Shown: positions 47,218 through 56,859 of the stretch, piece by piece
Numbering within the stretch: the stretch's first letter is position 1
Layout of the letters: every line of letters starts with the position of its first letter
The notes under the pieces: model-generated
The model's input: the letters and a program-made list of their open reading frames with translations, nothing else
Database searches by the model: none
Told to the model about the DNA's origin: nothing
Translations under genes and position numbers: made by a program
Assembly: GCA_001942185.1 (NCBI GenBank)
Contig: MKJV01000099.1
Location: 1-64,000, forward strand
Length of the DNA stretch: 64,000 nucleotides
DNA from: Pseudonocardia sp. CNS-004
Lineage (GTDB): Bacteria; Actinomycetota; Actinomycetes; Mycobacteriales; Pseudonocardiaceae
Reading direction: 5' to 3'

Positions 47218-47855
47218 CTATCGAGCGCCGGGCAGGGGGTTGCTCCCGAAGATCGGCGGACCACCCGGCTCACCCGCACGCCAGCGGTCCGGGCGCGTGA
47301 CCCCGTCCATCAGCAGGTCGAGCAGCCGTTCGGCCTGCTCGCGCTGCGGGCGGCTCCCGGCCACGAGGGTGATGCCCGCGAGCGCCATGAGGATGTCGGG
47401 GGCGGGCACGGTCTCCCGGATCACGCCCTGCGCGATCCCGGCGAGGCGCAACGTCTCGACCGCGGCGGTCAGCTGCTCGCGTGTGCGGGAGCTCAGCTCC
47501 GCGTCGCTGCGCAGGAGTGACTGGAGCGACTCGGCCATGCCCTGCTTGGTGTCGAGGTAGTCCAGCACCTGCGACATCCACGCCCGCAGCGCCGGTCGGC
47601 CGGCAGCTCGCGCAGGAGGTCCGGGGCGCGGTCGGCGAGCCGGGTCGTCTCGTAGCGGTAGGTGGCGTCGACGAGCTGCTCCCGGGTGGGGAAGCGGCGG
47701 TACAGCGTGCCGATCCCGACGCCCGCGTCCTTCGCGATCTGCTTCAACGTGGCGGCGGCACCGTCCCGGGCGAAGGCGTCGGCTGCTGCGGCGAGCAGCT
47801 TGTCCTCGTTGGCGCGTGCGTCGGCCCGGGTCGGCCGGGCGGACCGAGCGGACAT
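47218..47855 (-). CDS. TetR-family regulator, frame broken once
   Basis: About 212 residues. DNA-binding helices: KLLAAAADAFARDGAAATLKQ, AKDAGVGIGTLYRRFPTREQL. The ligand domain, after a frame change near 47590, contains VLDYLDTKQGMAESLQSLL and ITLVAGSRPQREQAERLLDLL, typical of the SbtR/KstR-like C-terminal group. ATG 47855 is chosen over ATG 47879 because GGAGAGG lies 9-10 bp upstream. Divergent from the aldo/keto reductase gene across two operator-like dyads. Confidence 0.84.
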
Positions 47856-47880
47856 GGGTCGTTCCTCTCCCCTTGCCATC

Positions 47881-47925
47881 CGGAGTCGGCTCCGCTTACC
47901 GTGAGCATTAGCGGACGCGGCTCCG
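47881..47925. promoter_or_regulatory. twin TetR operator dyads
   Basis: CGGAG-N4-CTCCG (47881-47894) is a perfect 5-bp-arm dyad. CGGAC-N4-CTCCG (47912-47925) is the same with one mismatch. Both continue into [CT]TTAC on the right, and they are 31 bp apart, about three helical turns. They lie between the TetR start and the aldo/keto reductase start, so both genes are probably controlled. Confidence 0.55.
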
Positions 47926-47976
47926 TTTACCCAAGGACCGTAGCACCGCCGCGCACACCGGAAGGTCGTCAACCTC

Positions 47977-49047
47977 ATGCGGTACCGAACGTTGGGTGGC
48001 ACGGGAGTCCAGGTCAGCTCGCTGTGCCTGGGCGCGATGATGTTCGGGAGGTGGGGCAACCCCGACCACGACGACGCGATCGGCGTCATCCACGCCGCGC
48101 TCGACGCCGGCATCAACATCATCGACACCGCCGACGTGTACTCGGGCGGCGAGTCCGAGCGCATCGTCGGCAAGGCGATCGCCGGACGGCGCGACGACGT
48201 CGTCCTGGCGACCAAGGTGTCGAGCCCGATGGGCCCCGGCCCGGGCGAGCGCGGAGCGTCCCGGCGCTGGATCGTCCGGGCCTGCGAGCAGAGCCTGCGT
48301 CGCCTGGGCACCGATCACATCGACCTCTACCAGGTGCACCGGCCCGATCCCACCACCGACCTCGACGAGACCCTCGGCGCGCTCTCCGACCTCGTCCACG
48401 CGGGCAAGATCCGCTATGCCGGGTCCTCGACGTTCTCCCCTTCGACGATCGTGGGGGCGCAGTGGACCGCCGAGCGGCGCGGGCGCGAGCGCTTCGTCTG
48501 CGAACAGCCGCCGTACTCGCTCCTGGCCAGGGGCGTCGAGGCCGACGTGCTGCCCACCTGTGAGACCTACCGGATGGGGGCACTCGTCTGGAGCCCGCTG
48601 GCCGGCGGCTGGCTGTCCGGTCGCTGGCGGCGCGACGCGGCCGACCTGCCCAGCCACCGCACCCGCACGATGCCCTTCCCCACCACGCTCTCCCACTACG
48701 ACCTGAGCATCCCGGGAAACCAGGCCAAGCTCGACGCCGCCACCGAACTCGCCGCCGTGGCCGCGGACGCGGGCCTGACGCTGATCCAACTCGCGCTCGC
48801 GTTCGTCACCACGCATCCCGCGGTGACCGCGGCGATCATCGGCCCCCGCACAGCGGAGCACCTGCACAGCCAGCTCAGCGCCGCGGACATCGACCTGGAA
48901 CCCGCCGTGCTGGACCGCATCGACGCCGTCGTGGCGCCCGGAACCGACCTCAACCCCGAGGACACCGGCTACGGCGCGGACGTACTGGCCGATCCGCGAC
49001 GCCGCCGCCGCGCAGCCGGTGAGGAACGCAGCACCCGCACGACGTAG
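47977..49047 (+). CDS. aldo/keto reductase
   Basis: 356 residues. The catalytic tetrad is readable: Asp and Tyr in IIDTADVYSGGESE, Lys in VVLATKVSSPMG, and His in DLYQVHRPDP. The TIM-barrel phosphate site is near VTAAIIGPRTAEHL. NADPH-dependent reduction of a carbonyl is the family reaction; the substrate is unknown. The Arg-rich C-terminal end overlaps a convergent membrane-protein gene by 79 bp, so one of the two ends may be mis-framed. Confidence 0.87.
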   Translation: MRYRTLGGTGVQVSSLCLGAMMFGRWGNPDHDDAIGVIHAALDAGINIIDTADVYSGGESERIVGKAIAGRRDDVVLATKVSSPMGPGPGERGASRRWIVRACEQSLRRLGTDHIDLYQVHRPDPTTDLDETLGALSDLVHAGKIRYAGSSTFSPSTIVGAQWTAERRGRERFVCEQPPYSLLARGVEADVLPTCETYRMGALVWSPLAGGWLSGRWRRDAADLPSHRTRTMPFPTTLSHYDLSIPGNQAKLDAATELAAVAADAGLTLIQLALAFVTTHPAVTAAIIGPRTAEHLHSQLSAADIDLEPAVLDRIDAVVAPGTDLNPEDTGYGADVLADPRRRRRAAGEERSTRTT

Positions 49048-49471
49048 ACGAGCGCGGACGCACCGGCCATCGCGGCCACCAGCAGCAGCCACCGCCCGGC
49101 GACCGGAGCCGTGTCCAGCCCCGACGCCGCGCGCAGCGTCGCGTCGCCGCGGCCGAGGATGCCCGGAAGGAACAGCAGGAACGTCAGCCCCGCCCCGAGC
49201 ACCGCACCCGCACGTGGTTGACCACGGGCACCCGCCGGCGTCGATGACCGCTGCGGGCGCGGGCGAGGTCGAGGAGGCGGTCGCCCGCGGCGTACAGCGG
49301 GAACAGCACGAAGTCGTGCAGCACGACCGCGGCCAGGAACCAGGCCAGCATCATCGGCCAGGCGGGGTCGCCGGCGACGATCGCGACCGCGCCACCGGCA
49401 AGGGCGAGGCATACCACCACGGACGCCAGGTGCGCCGCGCCGGCCCCGTAGAAGCGCTGCAACAGTCCCAT
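48969..49471 (-). CDS. small membrane protein downstream of the molybdoenzyme, frame broken once
   Basis: About 167 residues with four hydrophobic segments (HLASVVVCLALAGGAVAIV, MMLAWFLAAVVLHDFVLFPLY, and after a frame change near 49212 VLGAGLTFLLFLPGILG and WLLLVAAMAGASALVYVV). ATG 49471 overlaps the molybdoenzyme stop (TGATG), so the genes are coupled. Similar four-helix proteins travel with cytochrome b/molybdopterin enzymes, as far as I recall. Function unknown. The basic C-terminus lies antisense to the aldo/keto reductase end. Confidence 0.65.
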
Positions 49472-50776
49472 CACGCACTCCTGAACTCGATGGCGCGGAC
49501 CCACTTCGTGCACTTCACCCCCGGCAGCGCCGGCACGATGATGCGTGCCGGGAACCCGTGGTCGGGCGAGAGATCCGCACCATTGACCCGCAGCGCCAGC
49601 AACGAGTCCGGATCGAGGACCTGCCCGGGGTTGAGCGCCGACTGCGCCCCGTCCTCCACCGAACGCACCACCGCCGACACCGGTTCGGGGACACCCGCGA
49701 GCGCGGCGAGGTCACGCAGCCGCACCCCCGTCCAGTCCTGCACCGTCGACCAGCCCTCCACGCAGGACAGCGGCAGCCGGGCGGTGTGCTGCTCCAACGC
49801 GGCGAGCTCCGACAGGTCCAGCGTCCGGGTGCCGGCACCGGCGATCTCGAGGCGCCAGCCGCGCCGACGTCCGCGGGCGCGATCCGGCTGGCCGCGAACG
49901 TCTTGTTCACCGGGAAGTCGTTGGGCCCACCGTCGGCGGCCGCGGTGGTCCGCCCCCGGGGCAGCAGGAACGCGGTGCCGCGCACGGCGTCGCCGACCGT
50001 CTGACCGAGGGTCAGACCGCCGACGAGCAGCATCCCGCCACTGACGACGGCGAGCGCGCCGCGGCGGCTCAGCGTCGGCGGCGCGGGGTCCTGCGCGACC
50101 AGGCCGGACCCGTCGTCCTGCTCGGGTTCGGTCGCGGCCAGCGGCGTGCGCAGCTCCGCGCGCAGCGAACGCGACCGCGCGCCGCGCACGCCCGCGGCAG
50201 CATCACCACGACGTGCGAGACGAACGCGCCGATGAAGACCCAGGCCCCGACGTAGTGCGCCGAGTAGAAGCTGAATCCGAACGCGTAGTCGTACTGGATG
50301 TTCAGGACGCCGGTGACGATCTCGAACAGGATGCTCCCGACGAGCAGCAGCAGGGTCACCCGCTCCAGCGCGTGCGCGATCGAGCGCACCGGCGGCCACG
50401 CGAACAGCTGCGGGATCACCGACCACAGCTTCGCGAGCACGAGCGGGACGAGCACCAGCCCCAGCCCGACGTGCAGGCCCTGGTTGAGCCGGTGGAGCCA
50501 CGACGGCCGCGTCGGCCAGTCGAAGTACGGCAGCCGCAGCCAGCCGACGTCGCCCGGAATGGCCCCGCCCAGCTGCGGCCCGTAGGCCATGTAGCTGAGC
50601 AGGCCGGTCACGATCACGATCGGCAGCCCGGCCAGCAGCGCGAGCCCCAGCACGGACGTGAGCCACGGACCGCGCAACGGGCTGCGCCAGCGCGGCAGCG
50701 GCGGGCGCAGGCGGGCGATCGCCCGCCACAGCGGCGCAGGGAAGCCGTACTCCACCTCGTCGGGTACGCCGTTCAT
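49471..50776 (-). CDS. cytochrome b561-like / molybdopterin-dependent oxidoreductase fusion, frame broken twice
   Basis: About 436 residues. The N-terminal half has four membrane helices with His positions suited to heme b (LHRLNQGLHVGLGLVLVPLVLAK, YSAHYVGAWVFIGAFVSHVVV). A Tat-like or anchor segment follows (SRRGALAVVSGGMLLVGG). The C-terminal half is a sulfite-oxidase-type Mo domain with the Mo-ligand Cys in LPLSCVEGWSTVQDWTGV and the end PGVKCTKWVRAIEF. Frames change near 50195 and 49863. Such fusions would pass electrons from a periplasmic Mo site to heme; the substrate is unknown. Confidence 0.8.
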
Positions 50777-50878
50777 GGTCGGAACGCTATGGCGGTGTCG
50801 CCGTCATCGGCGTTCGATCGCGCTTACGGTCCGATGACGCCGCATACTCGTCGGCACCGAACGGGAGGGCCCGACCCG

Positions 50879-51733
50879 ATGGACTTCACGGACGAGACCG
50901 CGGCCGCCGCGGTGGTCGACAGCTTCGCCGACACCCCGGACCCGCGGTTGCGCGAACTGCTGCAGAAGCTCGTCCCGCACCTGCACGCGTTCGTCCGCGA
51001 GACCCGCCTGACCGTCGAGGAGTGGGAGAAGGCGATCGCGTTCCTCACCGCGGTCGGCCAGAACTGCGACGACACGCGCCAGGAGTTCGTCCTGCTCTCC
51101 GACGTGCTGGGCATCTCGATGCTCACCGAGACGATCAACGGGCAGCAGGAGGGCACGGAGTCCACCGTGCTCGGGCCGTTCCACATGACCGAGTCCCCGC
51201 GGCGGGCGAACGGCGACTCGATCGACCTGCTCGGCGGGAAGACGCCGTGCGTGGTCACGGGCCGGGTGACCGACGCCGCCGGCACCCCGCTGCCCGGCGC
51301 GACCGTCGATGTGTGGCAGTGCACCGAGGAGGGCTTCTACGACGTGCAGCAGCCCGAGGTCCAGCCGCCCGGCAACGGCCGCGGGTTCTTCACCACCGAC
51401 GCGGACGGTGCGTTCCGGTTCCGCACCGTCGTACCCAGCCACTACCCGATCCCCACCGACGGTCCGGTCGGGCGGATGCTGCTCGCCACGAAGCGGCACC
51501 CCTACCGGCCCGCGCACATCCACCTCATCGCCGAAGCGCCCGGGCACCGCACGTTGACCACGCACATCTTCGTGGCAGGCGGCCCCTACCTGGACTCCGA
51601 CGCCGTGTTCGCCGTCAAGCGGAGCCTGGTGGTGGACTTCGCCGAGATCACCGAACCCGAGCGTGCCGCGGAGCACGGGGTGACCGCGCCGTTCCGGATG
51701 GCCGAGATCGACCTCGTGCTGGAGCGGGAGTGA
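50879..51733 (+). CDS. intradiol ring-cleavage dioxygenase (hydroxyquinol 1,2-dioxygenase type)
   Basis: 284 residues. The non-heme Fe(III) ligands are readable: Tyr in GFYDVQQP, Tyr in PSHYPIPTDGPVG, and two His in RPAHIHLIAEAPGH. The N-terminal ~100 residues are the helical dimerisation domain. The next gene encodes a maleylacetate reductase, which favours hydroxyquinol (1,2,4-trihydroxybenzene) as substrate, cleaved to maleylacetate. ATG 50879 has GGGAGG 10 bp upstream. The stop overlaps the next GTG. Divergent from the molybdoenzyme gene. Confidence 0.88.
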   Translation: MDFTDETAAAAVVDSFADTPDPRLRELLQKLVPHLHAFVRETRLTVEEWEKAIAFLTAVGQNCDDTRQEFVLLSDVLGISMLTETINGQQEGTESTVLGPFHMTESPRRANGDSIDLLGGKTPCVVTGRVTDAAGTPLPGATVDVWQCTEEGFYDVQQPEVQPPGNGRGFFTTDADGAFRFRTVVPSHYPIPTDGPVGRMLLATKRHPYRPAHIHLIAEAPGHRTLTTHIFVAGGPYLDSDAVFAVKRSLVVDFAEITEPERAAEHGVTAPFRMAEIDLVLERE

Positions 51734-52809
51734 GGGAGTTCGTCCACGAGGCCCTGCCGATGCGGGTCACGTTCGGGCCGGGCCGGGCCGCTGCGGTCGC
51801 CGCGGAGGTGGAGCACCTCGGGCTCAGCCGGGTGCTGGTGCTCTGCACGCCGGGGCAGGAAGCGGTGGCCCGCCGGGTCGCCGACGGGCTCGGCGCCCGG
51901 TGCGCCGGCGTCTTCCCCGGCGCGGTCATGCACGTACCGGCCGAGGTGGCCGACGATGCCTGCCGGCGCGCGGCCGGGCTCGGCGCCGACGGCTGTGTCG
52001 CCGTCGGTGGCGGGTCGACGGTGGGGCTGGGCAAGGCGATCGCGCTGCGGCACGGGCTGGGCGTCGTCGCGGTCCCGACGACGTACGCCGGCTCGGAGAT
52101 GACCCCGATCTGGGGTCTCACCGAGGACGGGGTGAAGCGCACCGGCCGGGATCCGGCGGTGCTGCCGCGCAGCGTGGTGTACGACCCCGAGCTGACCACG
52201 TCGCTCCCGGTGGGGCTGTCGGTGGTGAGCGGGATGAACGCGGTGGCGCACGCCGCCGAGGCCCTCTACGCGCCGGACGCCACCCCGGTGACCGATCTGA
52301 TGGCGGTCGAAGGCGCCCGCTCGATCGTCGCCGCACTCCCCCGGATCGCGGCGAACCCGGCCGATCTCGACGCCCGCGCCGACGCCCTGCGCGGTGCGTG
52401 GCTGTGCGGCGCGGTGCTGGGCGCCACCACGATGTCGCTGCACCACAAGCTCTGCCACGTGCTGGGTGGCACGTTCGGGCTCCCGCACGCCGAGACCCAC
52501 ACCGTCGTGCTCCCCCACGTCCTGGCGTTCAACCTGCCCGCCGCACCGCGCGCCGCGGCCGGGCTCCACCAGGCGGTCGGCGCCGCCGACGTCCCGCGCG
52601 CTCTGCACGAACTGGGTCAGCGGCTGGGCGCACCCCGTTCGCTGCGGCAGCTCGGGATGCCGGCGAGCGGGATCGACGAGGCCGTCCGGCAGGTGCTCGC
52701 CGCGCCGTACGCGAATCCGAGGGGGGTCACCGCGGAGTCGGTCGCCTCCCTGCTCGAGGCCGCGCACGCCGGCCGGCCCCCGGCACCGGACGTCACGGGC
52801 TCGCTGTGA
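51730..52809 (+). CDS. maleylacetate reductase
   Basis: 359 residues of the iron-alcohol-dehydrogenase superfamily in the maleylacetate-reductase subgroup. Cofactor motif CVAVGGGSTVGLGKAIAL, then VPTTYAGSEMTPIWGLTEDG, and GMNAVAHAAEALYAP, where Asn replaces the usual metal-ligand Asp as in known maleylacetate reductases. LCHVLGGTFGLPHAETHTVVLPH completes the signature. It reduces maleylacetate to 3-oxoadipate with NAD(P)H. GTG overlaps the dioxygenase stop (GTGA), giving a two-gene lower pathway. Confidence 0.9.
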   Translation: MREFVHEALPMRVTFGPGRAAAVAAEVEHLGLSRVLVLCTPGQEAVARRVADGLGARCAGVFPGAVMHVPAEVADDACRRAAGLGADGCVAVGGGSTVGLGKAIALRHGLGVVAVPTTYAGSEMTPIWGLTEDGVKRTGRDPAVLPRSVVYDPELTTSLPVGLSVVSGMNAVAHAAEALYAPDATPVTDLMAVEGARSIVAALPRIAANPADLDARADALRGAWLCGAVLGATTMSLHHKLCHVLGGTFGLPHAETHTVVLPHVLAFNLPAAPRAAAGLHQAVGAADVPRALHELGQRLGAPRSLRQLGMPASGIDEAVRQVLAAPYANPRGVTAESVASLLEAAHAGRPPAPDVTGSL

Positions 52810-53312
52810 CCCGCCGCTCGCGCTCACCGGTTCCGCGGAACACGACCCACCGCATCGCGCAATACATGAAGATCGCCTCGCACCCGCCGGCGGCGACCCT
52901 CGCCACCTGGTACTGCACCCCGATCGTCTCGAGCCAGGAGCTGACCCCGACCAGGATCGCGAAGTTGACGGCGACGACGCCGAGGTAGACGAGGGTCTGG
53001 CTGCCGACCGGGGCGTGCGACCGGAAGTTGAGGACGCGGTTGAGCACGAAGCTCAGCGCGAACGCCGCCGCGTAGCCGATGCCGACCGCCACCGGGTAGG
53101 GCAGCTCCACGTACTGGTGCAGCACCGTGAGGATCAGCAGGTCCACGCCGAAGGTGAACCCGTTGATCGCGGCGAGCGACGAGGGTGGACGGCACGATGC
53201 GGGACAGGCCGAACGGCAGGCGGGCCGCGACCGCGCGGCAGAGCCGGGCGAAGCGCTCGGGGACGCCGCCCCCGTGGTGGTCGGCAAGCTCGTCTCGCTG
53301 CTCGGTCCTCAC
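52793..53312 (-). CDS. GtrA-family membrane protein, frame broken once
   Basis: About 173 residues. The N-terminal soluble ~40 residues (RTEQRDELADHHGGG, RLCRAVAARLPFGLSRIVP) are followed by four membrane helices of the GtrA family (INGFTFGVDLLILTVLHQYV, AFALSFVLNRVLNFRSH, LVYLGVVAVNFAILVGVSS). GtrA proteins are linked to polyprenyl-phosphate sugar flipping. The frame change near 53180 is net +1 (or loss of two bases). GTG 53312 has AAGGGAA 3-9 bp upstream. The 3' end overlaps the maleylacetate reductase end by 17 bp. Confidence 0.75.
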
Positions 53313-53405
53313 CGTTCCCTTCGTATCGCCCGGCGGTCCCGGCACGGCAACGGAACGGCGAACCGGAGCTGAACTCGCCCCCGGGGAACTCGATGGGGCT
53401 ACCGC

Positions 53406-54010
53406 TCAGGTGTGCGGTGCCGTGGCCCGGATGCCGGCGAGCACCACGTCGACGATGCGCTCCGCGTCTGCGCGGGTGAACGGGCGGATGCCGCGGTTCA
53501 CGATGAGGTGCACCGGACCGGAGATCATCTCGCCGAGCAGGGAGCAGTCGGCCGGGGGTAGCTCGCCCCGTTCGATGGCCAGCTCCAGCCTGCGCCGCGT
53601 GGCGGCGGACCGCTCCCCGAGGATCCTGGTCGCCGCCCGGCGGACGGCCGGGCTCTCGTGGGTGGCCTGGGTGGCGAGCACGAGCGCCCGGGCGGTGGGC
53701 CGGTCCAGGCTCTCGGCCATCGCCATCATGAAGTCCGCCAGGTCCCGGCGGAGATCGCCGGTGTCGGCGACCGTGCCGAGCTCGTCGGCGTACCGCAGGA
53801 GTGCCTCGACGACCAGCTCCTCGCGGTCGGGCCAGTTGCGGTAGACGCTGGTCTTGTGCACGCCGGCGAGCTCGGCGACCTCCTCGTAGCGGAAGCCCGC
53901 GATGCCGTCCCGCGCGACGAGCTCCGCGGTCGCGGCGAGGATCTGCGCCCGCACCCGCGCGGTGCGGCCACCGGGACGCGCGCCGACGGCCGATCCGTGG
54001 TGCTGACCAT
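53406..54010 (-). CDS. TetR-family regulator, frame broken near 5' end
   Basis: About 201 residues. Helix-turn-helix: ILAATAELVARDGIAGFRY, VAELAGVHKTSVYRNWPDREEL. The ligand domain contains FMMAMAESLDRPTARALVLA and the motif EMISGPVHLIVNRGIRPFT typical of the TetR_C_11-like group. ATG 54010 has GGAGGG 9 bp upstream but its frame joins the main body only if one base is added near 53975. Divergent from the FAD monooxygenase gene across a clear dyad. Confidence 0.84.
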
Positions 54011-54093
54011 CAGTGGTTCCCTCCTCTCCACTCGGGCGCCGATTGTCGTCGACCCCGCGTTGCGGGCGCACGTGGTGGGGCGTACGGTCTATT

Positions 54094-54114
54094 AAAGCAA
54101 CAGTTCGTTGTTTT
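54094..54114. promoter_or_regulatory. TetR operator dyad between regulator and monooxygenase
   Basis: AAAGCAAC-N5-GTTGTTTT is an inverted repeat with 7 of 8 arm positions paired. It lies in an AT-rich patch just upstream of the monooxygenase start and is the only such patch between the divergent genes. TATTAA at 54090-54095 may be a -10 element of the monooxygenase promoter, in which case repressor binding would block it. Confidence 0.6.
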
Positions 54115-54135
54115 TAGCATGGCCGGAGGCCCACT

Positions 54136-55247
54136 GTGAAGATCCTCGTGTCCGGAGCCGGAGTCGCCGGTCTCGCCGGCGCGCTCGCCCTCGGCACCCG
54201 TGGCCACGACGTCACCGTCGTCGAGTACGCCCGCGGGCTGCGGGTCACCGGCACGCCCATCGACGTCCGGGGCGACGCCGTCGAGATCGCCGACAAGATG
54301 GGACTGCTCGCGAGGATCCGGGAGCAGCCCAGCCGGATGAGCGAGCTCAACCAGTTCGTCGACGCCGACGGCGAACCGGTGGCCAGCATCCCCATGGCGG
54401 CGGTGAGCGACTCCGACGACGACATCGAGATCGTCCGCGAGGACCTGTTGCACATCCTCGCCGACGCGCTCCCGGCGACGGCGACGATCAGCTTCGACGA
54501 CTCGATCGAGACGCTCACCGACGACGGTGACGGCGTCGACGTGGAGTTCCGGTCCGGCCGCAGCGAGCGGTACGACCTGGTGCTCGGCGCCGACGGCCAG
54601 CACTCCGCGGTGCGCAGGATGGTGTTCGGGCCCGAGGAGAACTACCTGCGGCACCTCGGTGTCTACATCGCACTCGCCGACCTCCCGGGCGAGGCGGGGC
54701 CGGACGGCGTCACCCTGCACAACGTCCCCGGCCGGATGGTGGGCATCGCCCGGTTCAAGGGCAAGGCGCTGGCGTCGTTCACGTTCCGCTCGGAGTGGAT
54801 CGACTTCGACCACCGCGACCTCGACGCCCAGAAGAAGATCCTCGTCGACGCGTTCGCGGGCCACACGTCGTGGAAGATCCCCCAGCTGCTCGACGCGGCC
54901 GTCGCCGACCCCGAGCTCTTCTTCGACTCCGCGAGCCAGATCCACATGCCCTCCTGGCACCACGGCCGCGTCGCACTCGTCGGGGACGCCGGGTACTGCG
55001 CGGCCTTCCTCTCCGGCCGCGGCACCTCGCTGGCGCTCACCGGCGCCTGGTTCCTCGCCGAGGAGCTCGAACGGGGCGGATCCGACCACACCGCGGCGTC
55101 GAACGCTACGAGGCCCGGCAGCGTCCCTACGTCACCGCCGCCCAGGCACGGGTCGAGGTGGGCCGCGAGCGCCAGACGCCGCTCACCTGGGAGGCCATCG
55201 AGGCCCGCAACGCGGCCCTGCGAGCAGCGGGCGCCACCGCGCGCTGA
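54136..55247 (+). CDS. FAD-dependent monooxygenase, frame broken near 3' end
   Basis: About 371 residues of the class A flavoprotein monooxygenase family. GxGxxG motif ILVSGAGVAGLAGALAL at the N-terminus, the DG motif YDLVLGADGQHSAVRRM near residue 160, and the GD motif GRVALVGDAGYCAAFLSGRG near residue 285. Frame changes near 55095 and the gene ends at 55247. GTG 54136 has GGAGG 6 bp upstream. It resembles enzymes that hydroxylate aromatic compounds or inactivate antibiotics such as tetracycline; the adjacent efflux gene and TetR regulator fit a xenobiotic-defence role. Confidence 0.84.
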
Positions 55248-55284
55248 ACCACCTCCACCCGCCACGAGCAGGAGTGAACGCGCA

Positions 55285-56754
55285 GTGAACGACGCAACGG
55301 TGGAGCTGCATCGGGTGGTCGAGGAGCGCCGGTGGAGCTGGCGGCTCGTCGGCTGGGTGGCGGTTCTCGCGCTCGCCAACCGCATGGCCGACACCGTCCT
55401 CACCACTCCCATGATGGTCCTGCCGCAGATGCTCGCGCACTTCGAGACGGACCAGGCTGCGTGGTTGAACGCGAGCGCGCTGCTGGCGGGCGCCATCTGG
55501 TCACCGTTGCTCGCGAAGAGCGCCGACATCTACGGCAAGCGCCGCGTGCTCCTCGCCACGATCGTCATCGCGGGCGTCGGCTCGGTGGTCTGTCTGATCG
55601 CCCCCAACCTCGGCGTCTTCCTGGCGGGGAGGCTCCTCCAGGGCGCCGCCATGGCCGTGGTGTTCCTGACGGTCGCGCTCACGCGCCAGATCTGCGCCCC
55701 GCGGGTGGCGATGACCGCGATCGGGATCGTGACGTCCGCGTCCGCGGTCGTCGGAATCGTCGAACCGTTCCTGATGGAGCCGCTCATCGACCGGTTCGGC
55801 TACCGGAGCGTGTTCGTCGTGTCGGTCGCCCTGTCGGCGGCGGCCGGGCTGTGCGTCCGGATGTTCGTTCCGGAGTCGCCGATCCGCACCGACGGCAAGG
55901 TCGACGTGGGTGGGGCGATACTGCTCGGCGGCGGCCTCGCCGCCGTGCTCGGCTACATCAGCCTCGGCCAGGACCTCGGGTGGCTGACCGGGGGCATGAT
56001 CGTCCTCCTCACGGCCGGTGCCGCCGCCTTGGCCGGCTGGGCGTTGCTGGCGCTGCGGGTCGCCGAGCCCATCGTCGACATCCGGGCGCTGAGCAGGCCG
56101 CTCCTGCTGACGCTGCTGGCCGTGGTGCTGGCCGCGGGCGCGTTCCAGAGCGTGCTGCAGCTGACCGGCCTCATCGCCGAGGTGCCCGCCGGACTCGGGC
56201 TCGGGTACGGGCTGGGCGAGCTCGGGCCGTCCGCCCTGCTGTTCGCCGCACCCGCGCCCGGCATCGTGCTCGGTGGCTCGTTCGCCGGATGGCTCGCCGG
56301 CCGGATCGGCCCCGCGCGGACCCTCCTCGGCGGCATCGCGATCGGGACGGTGGCGACCTTCACGATGCTGGCCGGGGTGTCGTCGTTCCCGATGGCCGTG
56401 ACCGGTGTGGCGCTGCTCGGGCTGGCCGCCGGCGCGATCGGCACGTCCGGGTTCAACCTGGCCACCGACCTCGCGGCACCCGAGCGGCAAGGCGTCGTCT
56501 CCGGCCTGGTGTCGGTGATGCTCTCCCTCGGAGGGGTGGTCGTCACCGTCGCGTCGACGGCGGTGCTCAACGCCACCGCCACCGAGGTCGGCGGCACCCA
56601 GCAGAACACCGCGACCGGCGTGTACCTCTACGTCCTGATCTCCGGGATCCTCTTCGCCGTCTCCACGGTGACCGCGGCGGTACTGGTGCGGAGCCGACCC
56701 GGTTCGCAGATGAGGGCCGTGAAGAGGCACACTTCCCGGACCTCGGTGACCTGA
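55285..56754 (+). CDS. MFS efflux transporter (14-TM, DHA2 type)
   Basis: 489 residues with about 14 hydrophobic segments. MFS motif A is in LLAKSADIYGKRRVLLATIV between TM2 and TM3, and the antiporter-like motif C region lies near VTSASAVVGIVEPFLMEPLI. The family includes drug:proton antiporters. GTG 55285 follows GGAG. It lies 37 bp after the monooxygenase stop and is likely co-transcribed under the TetR repressor. Confidence 0.87.
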   Translation: MNDATVELHRVVEERRWSWRLVGWVAVLALANRMADTVLTTPMMVLPQMLAHFETDQAAWLNASALLAGAIWSPLLAKSADIYGKRRVLLATIVIAGVGSVVCLIAPNLGVFLAGRLLQGAAMAVVFLTVALTRQICAPRVAMTAIGIVTSASAVVGIVEPFLMEPLIDRFGYRSVFVVSVALSAAAGLCVRMFVPESPIRTDGKVDVGGAILLGGGLAAVLGYISLGQDLGWLTGGMIVLLTAGAAALAGWALLALRVAEPIVDIRALSRPLLLTLLAVVLAAGAFQSVLQLTGLIAEVPAGLGLGYGLGELGPSALLFAAPAPGIVLGGSFAGWLAGRIGPARTLLGGIAIGTVATFTMLAGVSSFPMAVTGVALLGLAAGAIGTSGFNLATDLAAPERQGVVSGLVSVMLSLGGVVVTVASTAVLNATATEVGGTQQNTATGVYLYVLISGILFAVSTVTAAVLVRSRPGSQMRAVKRHTSRTSVT

Positions 56755-56859
56755 CCGAACAGCCGCCCGGTCCTCGATGCCGCGCATCAGGTGCTGGAGC
56801 GACAGACCGAGATCGGTCAGAATCGGGCACTCGACGGGGGTCGACAGGGAGGCCAGGCC

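Noticed and set aside
52830..52841. Third copy of GTTCCGCGGAAC, the core of the palindromes at 759 and 1059
   Set aside because: It lies inside the GtrA coding sequence where it simply encodes V-F-R-G-T; the flanks do not match.
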